Assembly: GCA_964556655.1 (NCBI GenBank)
Contig: CAZKWY010000017.1
Location: 1-17,275, forward strand
Source: CAZKWY01 sp964556655
GTDB taxonomy: Bacteria > Patescibacteriota > Minisyncoccia > Portnoybacterales > UBA2143
Direction: 5' to 3'
DNA: 17,275 nucleotides
Numbering within the stretch: the first letter of the stretch is position 1; each line of letters opens with the position of its first letter. Under the pieces are notes generated by a model. The model was not told the origin of the DNA, made no database searches, and saw only the letters and a program-made list of their open reading frames with translations. This document shows positions 1 through 6,225 of this stretch, piece by piece. Made by a program: the position numbers and the translations under genes.

Positions 1-33
1 GGGCGGCGGCACGGAAAAATGCACGGTTTTGTC
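1..33. repeat. Left copy of 33-bp perfect inverted repeat around the recombinase
   Basis: Bases 1-33 (beginning GGGCGGCGGCACGG) are the exact reverse complement of 1453-1485. Identity stops right after base 33; it could continue left of the window, which cannot be seen. The repeat lies 33 bp before the chosen recombinase ATG, so the two copies point inward around the gene like terminal inverted repeats or inversion sites. A fold-back assembly artefact is an alternative, because this copy sits exactly at the window edge. Confidence 0.9.
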
Positions 34-48
34 CTTGTTTCGTATCCA

Positions 49-54
49 TATAAT
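49..54 (+). promoter_or_regulatory. Possible -10 box of the recombinase gene
   Basis: A perfect TATAAT lies 12 bp before the ATG at 67. No good -35 is present at normal spacing: GTTTTG at 26-31 is the 17-bp-spaced hexamer, and it falls inside the left inverted repeat. If real, transcription would start around base 61 and the mRNA would be almost leaderless, which fits the absence of a Shine-Dalgarno before the ATG. Confidence 0.35.
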
Positions 55-66
55 TTTTTCAAAATT

Positions 67-1635
67 ATGACCACACCAAAATATTTTCTATACGCTCGCA
101 AGAGCACCGAAGATGACGACCATCAGATTATGAGCATTGAAGCGCAGTTGTTTGAATTGCGAGAATTTGCGCGTAAAGAAAATCTTGAAATCCTTGAGGA
201 ATTTCAAGAGTCGAAAAGTGCAAAGACACCGGGGCGAGAAAAGTTTACCGAAATGATTTTGAAAATTGAGGAATTGGGCGATGTCGGTATTCTCGCGTGG
301 CATCCCGATAGATTGGCGCGTAATAGCGTAGATGGTGGCAAAATCATTCACCTCGTTGATCAAAAGAAAATCGTGTCTTTGCGCTTTCCGACATTTTGGT
401 TTGAACCCACTCCGCAAGGGCTCTTTATGTTGCAAGTGGCGTTCGGGCAATCCAAGTATTATTCAGACAACTTGATTCAGAATATCAATCGGGGTATCCG
501 CCAAAAAGTGCGCCGTGGCGAGTGGCTCACAAAAGCGCCATTCGGGTATGTGAACAATCCGCGCACGCGAAACATTGAACCGCATCCGGTCAATGCGCGG
601 ATTGTGAGGCGCGGTTTTGAGGAGTACGCCAAAGGAACATATACCTACAAATCCCTCGCGCACTTTTTGGCGGATTTGAGCAAGACCAAGTCCAACGGAA
701 CGCCACTTGCCAAAGCTTCCATCAAAAACTTTTTATCTAACCGAGCATATATCGGTATGACACACCATAAGGGCGAATGGTTTGATGGAAGCTTTGAGCC
801 AATTGTTTCTCCGCAATTGTTTGAAGCCGTCCAAAAGACGCTCGCGGAAAAATCGCGTCCGCAGAACCGACGAGCAAAACATGATTTTCCGCTCACCAAT
901 CTTTTTCGATGTGGCGAATGTGCGAGCATGTTCACCGCGCAATTTGCAAAAGGTAATGGCGGCGTGTATCGCTACTATCGCTGTACCAAGAAGCGCGGCA
1001 CATGCTCGCAAAGCTATGTACAGGAAAAAGATTTGGTGAGCCAAGTGCAAGATCGGCTTCAAACAATTTCACTTTGCGATCGCTACACTAATTGGATGTT
1101 AAAAGAAATTGACAAATGGGAGCGCAAGGAAACTTCTGCATCGCAAAGTGATGTTCAAAATCTTGCTAATGAAATCAAAGCAAGCGAGGCACGCTTAGAA
1201 AAGCTTGTCTCGGCGTATTTAGATGGCGATATACCAAAAGAAATATATTTGAAAAAGAAAGAGGAAACTATGCGCGCCACCCTCGCTTTGAAAGCTAAAA
1301 TGAAAGATTTTGAACGCGGAGGAAACAATTGGGTCGAACCCTTGCGGGAGTGGGTTTTGGATACGAAACAGGCCGCTTTTTTGTTCTCATCCGCGGATTT
1401 GAAAGAAATCCGCTCTTTCGTCCAAAAAATCGGAACGAACCATACGGTTCGTGACAAAACCGTGCATTTTTCCGTGCCGCCGCCCTCGCAATTCGTCGCG
1501 AAGCGACGGGCTTTTCTTCCTTCCCGCGCGCCTGCGGCGCGCGGTGCATCTGCGCTTTCAGCGCGAGAAGTTTCGTTTGGTGGGCGGTACTGGACTCGAA
1601 CCAGTGACCTTCTGCGTGTCGAGCAGACACTCTAA
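67..1635 (+). CDS. Large serine recombinase (resolvase/invertase superfamily)
   Basis: Serine site-specific recombinase that would cut and rejoin DNA through a 5'-phosphoserine link. From the ATG at 67 it has 522 residues. The resolvase domain is at about 6-150, with the catalytic-serine motif YARKST (Ser13) and the WHPDRLAR motif near 78-85. A recombinase domain follows at about 155-265, then a zinc ribbon with Cys282, Cys285, Cys306 and Cys313, and a coiled coil at about 355-415. The ATG at 67 is preferred because it directly precedes the conserved strand KYFLYARKS; an in-frame start at 19 would begin inside the inverted repeat. Codons 463-473 are the right copy of that repeat. Residues after about 474 come from GC-rich hairpin DNA and then the antisense strand of tRNA-Val, so the last roughly 50 residues are probably not native. 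The neighbouring tRNA 3' end suggests an integration site. The family call is secure; whether it acts as integrase, invertase or transposase is not known. Confidence 0.93.
   Translation: MTTPKYFLYARKSTEDDDHQIMSIEAQLFELREFARKENLEILEEFQESKSAKTPGREKFTEMILKIEELGDVGILAWHPDRLARNSVDGGKIIHLVDQKKIVSLRFPTFWFEPTPQGLFMLQVAFGQSKYYSDNLIQNINRGIRQKVRRGEWLTKAPFGYVNNPRTRNIEPHPVNARIVRRGFEEYAKGTYTYKSLAHFLADLSKTKSNGTPLAKASIKNFLSNRAYIGMTHHKGEWFDGSFEPIVSPQLFEAVQKTLAEKSRPQNRRAKHDFPLTNLFRCGECASMFTAQFAKGNGGVYRYYRCTKKRGTCSQSYVQEKDLVSQVQDRLQTISLCDRYTNWMLKEIDKWERKETSASQSDVQNLANEIKASEARLEKLVSAYLDGDIPKEIYLKKKEETMRATLALKAKMKDFERGGNNWVEPLREWVLDTKQAAFLFSSADLKEIRSFVQKIGTNHTVRDKTVHFSVPPPSQFVAKRRAFLPSRAPAARGASALSAREVSFGGRYWTRTSDLLRVEQTL
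1453..1485. repeat. Right copy of 33-bp perfect inverted repeat, inside the recombinase 3' end
   Basis: This is the exact reverse complement of bases 1-33. It coincides in frame with 11 recombinase codons (DKTVHFSVPPP, residues 463-473), so the repeat is both coding sequence and a boundary. Just beyond it the sequence changes character to GC-rich hairpins. The 1-1485 unit therefore has the size and form of a one-gene insertion element or an invertible cassette, but no target duplication can be tested in the window. Confidence 0.9.
1494..1564. repeat. Three tandem perfect hairpins, each with a 3-nt loop
   Basis: Three short palindromes follow one another between the inverted repeat and tRNA-Val. 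1494-1508 is CGTCGC-gaa-GCGACG. 1524-1544 has a 9-bp stem CCGCGCGCC with loop tgc. 1552-1564 is GCGCT-ttc-AGCGC. No T-run follows on either strand, so they are not typical intrinsic terminators. They lie inside the open tail of the recombinase frame and downstream of tRNA-Val on the minus strand. Possible roles are processing or folding of the tRNA 3' trailer, or a recombination boundary. Confidence 0.8.
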
Positions 1636-1654
1636 CCAACTGAGCTAACCGCCC
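1578..1654 (-). tRNA. tRNA-Val (GAC), CCA encoded, with C33
   Basis: Folded by eye as a full cloverleaf on the minus strand. The acceptor GGGCGGT pairs with ACCGCCC, the D stem is GCTC/GAGT, the anticodon stem is TCTGC/GCAGA, and the T arm is ACTGG-TTCGAGT-CCAGT. A73 and an encoded CCA end at 1578. The 7-nt anticodon loop reads TCGACAC, giving anticodon GAC (valine). Position 33 is C, where almost all tRNAs have U. The gene lies 35 bp downstream of tRNA-Ile and is probably on the same transcript. The recombinase frame overlaps its 3' half on the other strand. Confidence 0.92.
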
Positions 1655-1664
1655 TCAAATCTAC

Positions 1665-1683
1665 CGAAAGGAACATCCTTTCG
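1665..1683. repeat. Hairpin between the two tRNAs
   Basis: An 8-bp perfect stem CGAAAGGA/TCCTTTCG with a 3-nt loop fills the 35-bp spacer between tRNA-Ile and tRNA-Val. It has no T-tract, so it is more likely a processing or spacing structure in the shared transcript than a terminator. Confidence 0.65.
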
Positions 1684-1689
1684 ATCGGG

Positions 1690-1762
1690 TGGGCATGGAT
1701 GGATTCGAACCATCGGCCTTGGCCTTATAAGAGCCCTGCTCTAACCTCTGAGCTACATGCCC
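1690..1762 (-). tRNA. tRNA-Ile (UAU anticodon), CCA not encoded
   Basis: Minus-strand cloverleaf of 73 nt. The acceptor GGGCATG pairs with CATGCCC, the D stem is GCTC/GAGC, the T arm is GATGG-TTCGAAT-CCATC, and A73 is followed by CCC rather than CCA. The anticodon loop is CTTATAA (U33, anticodon UAU, A37). This reads AUA directly instead of through a lysidine-modified CAU tRNA. The top pair of the anticodon stem (27-43) is a G-A mismatch and the 31-39 pair is a wobble. The 5' end is only 1 nt from the ftsH stop codon, so it must be cut out of the ftsH mRNA if the two are co-transcribed. Confidence 0.9.
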
Positions 1763-1763
1763 T

Positions 1764-3617
1764 TTATTTCTTTTCTTTCTTGCTTCTTTTTTCAGGGGCT
1801 TTTTTCTTGATTAGCTTTTCGAATTCTTTTCTTTCAATAGTTTCCTTTTTAATTAACGCTTTGGCAATTTGATCAAGCTTTGTTCTCTTATTTTTGAGGA
1901 TTTTTTTTGCGTTTTGGAAAGCATCGTTAATAAATTTACTTACTTCTTCGTCTATCTGGCCTGCGATTTCTTCTGAATAATCCTTTTCTGTGGCGATTTC
2001 TCGTCCCAGAAAAACCATTTCTTCATTGCCGCCAAAAGTTCTTGGCCCCAGTTTTTCGCTCATGCCATACTTGGTAACCAGCTTGCGGGAAAGCTCGGTT
2101 GCTTTTTGCAAGTCGTTGGAGGCGCCGGTGGTAAGTTCGTCAAAAACGAATTTTTCTGCGGCGTATCCTCCTAAAAGCACGGCTAATTCGTCAATATATT
2201 CAGAACGGCTGTGAAGATGGCGGTCTTCAACAGGCAGCTTTAAGGTATAGCCAGCCGCTCGTCCTCGGGAGATAATGGAAATTTTTTGGACTGGGTCAAC
2301 ATTTTTTAGCGAGGAAGCTATTAAAGCATGGCCGGCTTCATGATAAGCGGCAATTTCCTTTTCTCTTTTAGACAAGACATGACTTTTTCTTTCGGGGCCC
2401 AAAAGAACTTTTTCAATGGATTCTCTTAATTCATCTTGGCTAATTTTCCTTTTATTTCTTCTTGCTGTCAAGATTGCTGCTTCATTGACGATATTAGCCA
2501 AATCTGCTCCGGAAAATCCAGGCGTTCTTTCGGCAATTTCTTTAAAATTGACATCAGTGTGGACGGGCTTATCTTTGGCGTGAATTTTAAGAATTTGTTC
2601 ACGATCTTTAAGATCGGGCAAATCAAGGATGACTCTTCGGTCAAATCTTCCCGGCCGCAAGAGAGCGGGGTCAAGAACATCCGGTCGGTTAGTAGCGGCG
2701 ATAAGAATAATGCCGGTGTTAGGATCAAAGCCGTCCATTTCTACCAAAATCTGGTTAAGGGTTTGTTCCCTTTCATCGTGGCCGCCGCCTAGTCCGGCTC
2801 CGCGTTGACGGCCGATAGCGTCTAGCTCATCGATAAAGATAAGCGCGGGGGCGTTTTTTTTGGCGGTTTGGAAGAGATCGCGCACTCTGCTAGAGCCGAC
2901 ACCAACAAACATTTCTACAAATTCCGATCCTGAAACGCTAAAGAAGGGAACTTCTGCTTCAAAAGCGACCGCGCGAGCCAAGAGAGTCTTTCCAGTGCCG
3001 GGCGGGCCGACCAGAAGGACGCCTTTGGGTATTTTTGCTCCCAAGTTAATAAATTTCTTTGGTTGTTTTAAAAACTCTACGACTTCTTCCAATTCAGCTT
3101 TTGATTCTTTCAGCCCAGCGATATCCTTAAAAGTGACGCGGTTTTTTCTGTCTTTGGGGCTAAAGAGGCGCGCTCGGGAGCGGCCAAAAGTCAAAGCCTG
3201 CATCTGCCCCTGCCTAGCGCCACGCATCATAAACCAAAAGAAAAAGCCAATAATGATTAAAGGAAGGAGGAAGGGCAAAATAGCTCCTGTCCATAAAAGC
3301 GCTGCGTTCTCGCCTTCTACCTTAATATCTACTGTTTTAAGCTTTTCTCCTTCTAGGCCGTAATTTTTAAGGGATTCGGTAAGAGAAGATTCTTTTTCTT
3401 TAACAGTTTTTTTCAGGGCGCCGTCTTTGAGTTCTGCTTTAATCTCATTTCCGTCAATAGTGATTTTAGCTATTTCTTCTTGGTTAATTTGGTTAGCTAG
3501 CTGGCTTAAAGTGATTTCTTCTGGCTTTTCACTGGAGCTGTTAAGCAAAGCGAAAAAACCGGCCACAGTCAAAAAAGCCAGAAAAGCTATTAAAAGGTTT
3601 TTGAAAAGAGGTTTCAT
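1764..3617 (-). CDS. ftsH: ATP-dependent zinc metalloprotease FtsH
   Basis: Membrane-bound AAA+ protease that unfolds and degrades damaged membrane proteins and some regulators; it works as a hexamer on the cytoplasmic face. The 617 residues contain every expected part in order. There are two transmembrane segments (about 6-25 and 107-131) around an extracytoplasmic domain. Then come Walker A GPPGTGKT (204-211), Walker B with FIDELD (261-266), and a second region of homology ending in RPGRFDRR near 321-328. The zinc site is HEAGH (426-430), with Asp502 of TTGASND as the likely third ligand, and the tail is lysine-rich. The length is normal for the family. There is no Shine-Dalgarno before the ATG. 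The start lies 23 bp after the S1-domain gene, so the two are probably one operon. Its stop is 1 nt from tRNA-Ile. Confidence 0.98.
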   Translation of the reverse strand: MKPLFKNLLIAFLAFLTVAGFFALLNSSSEKPEEITLSQLANQINQEEIAKITIDGNEIKAELKDGALKKTVKEKESSLTESLKNYGLEGEKLKTVDIKVEGENAALLWTGAILPFLLPLIIIGFFFWFMMRGARQGQMQALTFGRSRARLFSPKDRKNRVTFKDIAGLKESKAELEEVVEFLKQPKKFINLGAKIPKGVLLVGPPGTGKTLLARAVAFEAEVPFFSVSGSEFVEMFVGVGSSRVRDLFQTAKKNAPALIFIDELDAIGRQRGAGLGGGHDEREQTLNQILVEMDGFDPNTGIILIAATNRPDVLDPALLRPGRFDRRVILDLPDLKDREQILKIHAKDKPVHTDVNFKEIAERTPGFSGADLANIVNEAAILTARRNKRKISQDELRESIEKVLLGPERKSHVLSKREKEIAAYHEAGHALIASSLKNVDPVQKISIISRGRAAGYTLKLPVEDRHLHSRSEYIDELAVLLGGYAAEKFVFDELTTGASNDLQKATELSRKLVTKYGMSEKLGPRTFGGNEEMVFLGREIATEKDYSEEIAGQIDEEVSKFINDAFQNAKKILKNKRTKLDQIAKALIKKETIERKEFEKLIKKKAPEKRSKKEKK

Positions 3618-3640
3618 TTATTTATATTGTAGAGAAACAT

Positions 3641-4723
3641 TTATTCCGCAAGGGCGAGGGACATTTTATGCTCCTGCGGAGAAAGGGACAGAATCTCAAA
3701 ATTATATGATTGATTGGTCTCAAGAATTTCGCTGATAGATTGGCTGTTTTGCCTGGCGGCTTCCGAAGAGTGAACAAGCCCATGAAGGCCTTTTTCTATT
3801 TGCACTAAAGCGCCTAAAGAGGTGAATTTTATTACTTTGCCTTTGACTTTTTGTCCTGGCTGGTATTTTGACTCTGCTTTCTGCCAAGGATTTTCTTTAA
3901 GCGCTTTCAGGGAAAGGGAGATCTGGCCGTTTTGGATATCAATGATTTGCGCTTTAACTTTTTGGTTTTCTTCAAGGACTTGGTTGGGATGCCCAATAAT
4001 TTGCCAATCTAGCTCGGAAATATGAGCTAGCCCTTCTAGGTGTTCATTGAGCTGGATAAAAGCGCCGAAATCAGCCAGAGCGTTAACAGTCCCTTCAATG
4101 ACATCCCCGGGCTTGTATTGGTCTAAACTTTCTTGGATTTTTTCTTTTTGGGTAGCTTTTTCCGAAACGATCAGCTTCTCATTCTTTTTATCCAAGCTGA
4201 TGATTTTTACTTTCATTTCAGAATTGACGAACTTGTTAAGGTGATTGAGGATTTTGTTTTTATCTCCTCCCTCAACGCGCGGATAATTCTGAGGAGAAAG
4301 CTGGGAAACTGGCAAGAAACCAACAACGTCATAGAATCTAACCACTAGTCCTCCTCTATTCGCTTCAACGATCTCAACAATAATAGTTTCGTTTTCCTGT
4401 TTGGCTTTTTCTAAATCCTGCCAAGCTTTTTCAAGGTTGGCTTCTTTAAAAGAAAGCTCTACATACCCGTCGTCGTTTTCGGGGTCAACTACTAGGGCGG
4501 AAATAGTATCGCCTTCGTCGAAGTCTCTAAAAGACCTTCTGTTTTCTTTTAGCTCTCGACCGTAGATGATGCCGGTGCCGAAAGGGCCTAGTTCGACAAT
4601 AAGGCTGGTCTTGCTAATCCTAATAATTTTTCCCTCCATCATCTCACCGGGGCGGGGCATTCGTACCGCCTCTTTGTTGAGAAGTTCTTTCATAAATGAT
4701 GTTTTTTTCTCTTGATTCTCCAT
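3641..4723 (-). CDS. S1 RNA-binding domain protein (ribosomal protein S1-like)
   Basis: RNA-binding protein of 360 residues with four OB-fold S1 repeats at about 26-94, 110-188, 204-273 and 288-357. The third is the most canonical (GDVIEGTVNALADFGAFIQL, then GLAHISEL). Classical S1 in Proteobacteria has six repeats; four-repeat forms are common in other phyla, so it probably helps the 30S subunit bind mRNA. A regulatory S1 protein is the alternative. It is the first gene of the S1-ftsH-tRNA-Ile-tRNA-Val transcript. The promoter at 4731-4759 would put the transcription start next to this ATG, so either the mRNA is leaderless or translation starts at Met11 (4693). Confidence 0.92.
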   Translation of the reverse strand: MENQEKKTSFMKELLNKEAVRMPRPGEMMEGKIIRISKTSLIVELGPFGTGIIYGRELKENRRSFRDFDEGDTISALVVDPENDDGYVELSFKEANLEKAWQDLEKAKQENETIIVEIVEANRGGLVVRFYDVVGFLPVSQLSPQNYPRVEGGDKNKILNHLNKFVNSEMKVKIISLDKKNEKLIVSEKATQKEKIQESLDQYKPGDVIEGTVNALADFGAFIQLNEHLEGLAHISELDWQIIGHPNQVLEENQKVKAQIIDIQNGQISLSLKALKENPWQKAESKYQPGQKVKGKVIKFTSLGALVQIEKGLHGLVHSSEAARQNSQSISEILETNQSYNFEILSLSPQEHKMSLALAE

Positions 4724-4730
4724 AGAAGAG

Positions 4731-4759
4731 ATTATAATTCAAGATTTTTTAATTGGCAA
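4731..4759 (-). promoter_or_regulatory. Sigma70-type promoter of the S1-ftsH-tRNA transcript
   Basis: On the minus strand, TTGCCA (4759-4754), a 17-bp spacer and a perfect TATAAT (4736-4731). The predicted start is about 4724, immediately before the annotated ATG. The -35 box is 18 bp from that of the divergent promoter for the J-domain operon. Confidence 0.7.
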
Positions 4760-4777
4760 GAGGCAGATATTTCGGTA

Positions 4778-4806
4778 TTGACAAATATGGCAATAGTAAT
4801 TATTGT
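4778..4806 (+). promoter_or_regulatory. Sigma70-type promoter of the J-domain operon
   Basis: TTGACA (4778-4783), a 17-bp spacer and TATTGT (4801-4806, four of six consensus bases). The predicted start is about 4813, leaving a leader of roughly 37 nt that includes the AAGGAGGT ribosome site at 4836-4843. No heat-shock operator such as CIRCE is visible here. Confidence 0.65.
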
Positions 4807-4849
4807 TAAGAAAAGATCTTTAAAAACTAAAAGCCAAGGAGGTCCTTGT

Positions 4850-5119
4850 ATGGATGCCTATAAAATATTAGGGGTTTCAAGAAATTCTTCTTTTCTTGAG
4901 ATTAAGCAAGCTTATCGAAAACTTGCTAGAAAGTTTCACCCTGATGTTAGTTCTGACCCTCAAGCGGCCCGTAAGTTCGCTAAAATAGAGGCTGCTTATA
5001 GAGAGCTTTCGGATCCCGAAAAAAGGTTGCGAGCAGAGGGAAAAGTCGGTTCTACCGACGATCCCCATGGTTTTGCTTATAGAATTTGGAAAAGTTTTTT
5101 TGACGAGGAGGAGCTATGA
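4850..5119 (+). CDS. Stand-alone J-domain protein
   Basis: An 89-residue protein made of little more than a J domain, the part of DnaJ-type co-chaperones that stimulates Hsp70 (DnaK) ATPase. It has MDAYKILGVS at the start, helix II with AYRKLARKFH, the invariant HPD at 30-32, and helix III with KFAKIEAAYRELSDPEKR. There is no Gly/Phe region, zinc-finger domain or substrate-binding domain, so it is a class C J protein and its client or partner must come from elsewhere. The ATG at 4850 is chosen over an upstream in-frame start because AAGGAGGT sits 6 nt before it and the J domain begins there. It overlaps the next gene by ATGA, which suggests coupled translation with three unknown proteins that may supply specificity. 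Confidence 0.9.
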   Translation: MDAYKILGVSRNSSFLEIKQAYRKLARKFHPDVSSDPQAARKFAKIEAAYRELSDPEKRLRAEGKVGSTDDPHGFAYRIWKSFFDEEEL

Positions 5120-5526
5120 TTAGTGTTAAAGTCAGTCGTTTCCTAGCAGAAGCTTTCCGTGAGTATCAAGAAACTATCCTTAGTTATTCTGATCCGGAAA
5201 GCCCTGGCTCATTGGAAGGTTTTTTGGAAGGTTTTCGTTTTCAGATAATGGAAAATCCGGAAATTTGTCGGGAATCTTCTCATTATCTCGCTTTGGCTAT
5301 GCTAGGACAAGTTAAGCTTGTTGGCGGAAGCCCTCTTGTCGCTTGGCTTAGTGATCTCGAAAACCTTGAATGGTCAAAGGCAAAGCAATATCTTGTTGCG
5401 ACCGAAGCTGGCAGAAGAATTTGTCAAATTTTTGACGAAGAGTCTTTGGGCCAGGCCTTAAAAATTTTTCTTTTATCTTTTAACCATAAGCATGTCAAGC
5501 TTATAATTGACGAGGAAGGAGGATAG
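5116..5526 (+). CDS. Hypothetical protein, second gene of the J-domain operon
   Basis: I do not recognise this 136-residue protein. It appears soluble and mostly alpha-helical, with no signal peptide or membrane segment. It is acidic in places (for example SDLENLEW near 76-83) and has two cysteines. The ATG overlaps the J-domain stop as ATGA and is preceded by GAGGAGGAG at 5105-5113, so it should be translated together with the J-domain protein. The next gene starts 1 nt after its stop, with its own AAGGAGG (5516-5522) inside this reading frame. The context suggests an adaptor or substrate-binding partner for a chaperone, but that is inference from neighbourhood only. Confidence 0.8.
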   Translation: MISVKVSRFLAEAFREYQETILSYSDPESPGSLEGFLEGFRFQIMENPEICRESSHYLALAMLGQVKLVGGSPLVAWLSDLENLEWSKAKQYLVATEAGRRICQIFDEESLGQALKIFLLSFNHKHVKLIIDEEGG

Positions 5527-5527
5527 A

Positions 5528-6208
5528 ATGGCAGATTTTTCACTTATCTTGGTTTCGACAGAGGAAAGAGTAAAAGCTCTTGCTTTGTCTGCCAAGGAAG
5601 ACCCTAGAGCCGCGGAGAAGCTTCTTTGCGAGCTGGCTGATGCTAAGGGAGACGAAGCTATTGTTGAGCTTCTAGAGCAAAGCTCTCCTTTGACTTTAGC
5701 TGCTATTTTTTCCGAGCATGACGCTGGCTCGGAGACAATAATTTCTTATTTGGCTAGTCCGAGCCAAATCGCCAGGGCTTTAGCCATGGAACCGGCAAGA
5801 TGGGAGGCAATTGACAAAAAAGAGGCACTGGAGGCACTGTGGGTTTTAAAAGGCGTTCGTGGCATGATTATTTCTCTTCTTTATCACCGCTCTTTTGCCG
5901 AAAGAGAGCAGATTATTCAAGCTGTTTGGGAGAACGAAGAATCGGCGCCTTTTCTTGTTCTCTCTATGATAGACCTTGACCTCAAAAACCTGCCCGAAGA
6001 AGAATCAGAGGCAGCTCCAGGCACTGCCGAAATGATCTGGTGGTGGGTGGCGGAGGTTTTGCCTGACGTTGCCGCCGAAATATGCCATACCTTAATAGGA
6101 AAAAGGATTGGCGTTTGGGAGGCGGTAGCCACGCTTCGAGAGGAGGCAATCAGCCGCTTAATCAAATCGGAAACCTCTAAACCTCTAAACCTCTTTAAAC
6201 CTCTTTAG
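5528..6208 (+). CDS. Hypothetical helical protein, third gene of the J-domain operon
   Basis: Unrecognised protein of 226 residues, rich in Ala, Glu and Leu. Successive amphipathic helices (EDPRAAEKLLCELADAKGDEAIVELLEQ, then SPLTLAAIF, SPSQIARALAMEPARWEAI) suggest a helical-repeat scaffold. A resemblance to HEAT-like or DUF6178-type proteins is only an impression from memory. There is no signal peptide; the WWWVAEVLP stretch near 168-176 is hydrophobic but short. The ATG at 5528 is preferred over an in-frame start at 5507 because AAGGAGG ends 5 nt upstream and the preceding gene would otherwise overlap. Its last codons are made of a four-copy tandem repeat (6171-6206). The next gene starts 17 nt after the stop. 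Confidence 0.8.
   Translation: MADFSLILVSTEERVKALALSAKEDPRAAEKLLCELADAKGDEAIVELLEQSSPLTLAAIFSEHDAGSETIISYLASPSQIARALAMEPARWEAIDKKEALEALWVLKGVRGMIISLLYHRSFAEREQIIQAVWENEESAPFLVLSMIDLDLKNLPEEESEAAPGTAEMIWWWVAEVLPDVAAEICHTLIGKRIGVWEAVATLREEAISRLIKSETSKPLNLFKPL
6171..6206 (+). repeat. Four tandem copies of AAACCTCT(TT)
   Basis: Two 8-bp units (6171-6178, 6179-6186) are followed by two 10-bp units AAACCTCTTT (6187-6196, 6197-6206). They encode the C-terminal tail ending LNLFKPL and run into the TAG stop. Gain or loss of one unit would change the frame and the C-terminus, and could alter coupling to the next gene. Confidence 0.9.
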
Positions 6209-6225
6209 TGGGAAGGAGACAATCT

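Noticed and set aside
1451..1648. Open frame ending in GGTGLEPVTFCVSSRHSNQLS on the plus strand
   Set aside because: The C-terminal part is the antisense translation of tRNA-Val, a common spurious protein; the rest is out of frame with the recombinase.
2860..3363. Plus-strand open frame of 167 codons opposite ftsH
   Set aside because: It is a shadow of the ftsH coding strand with low-complexity composition and no ribosome site.
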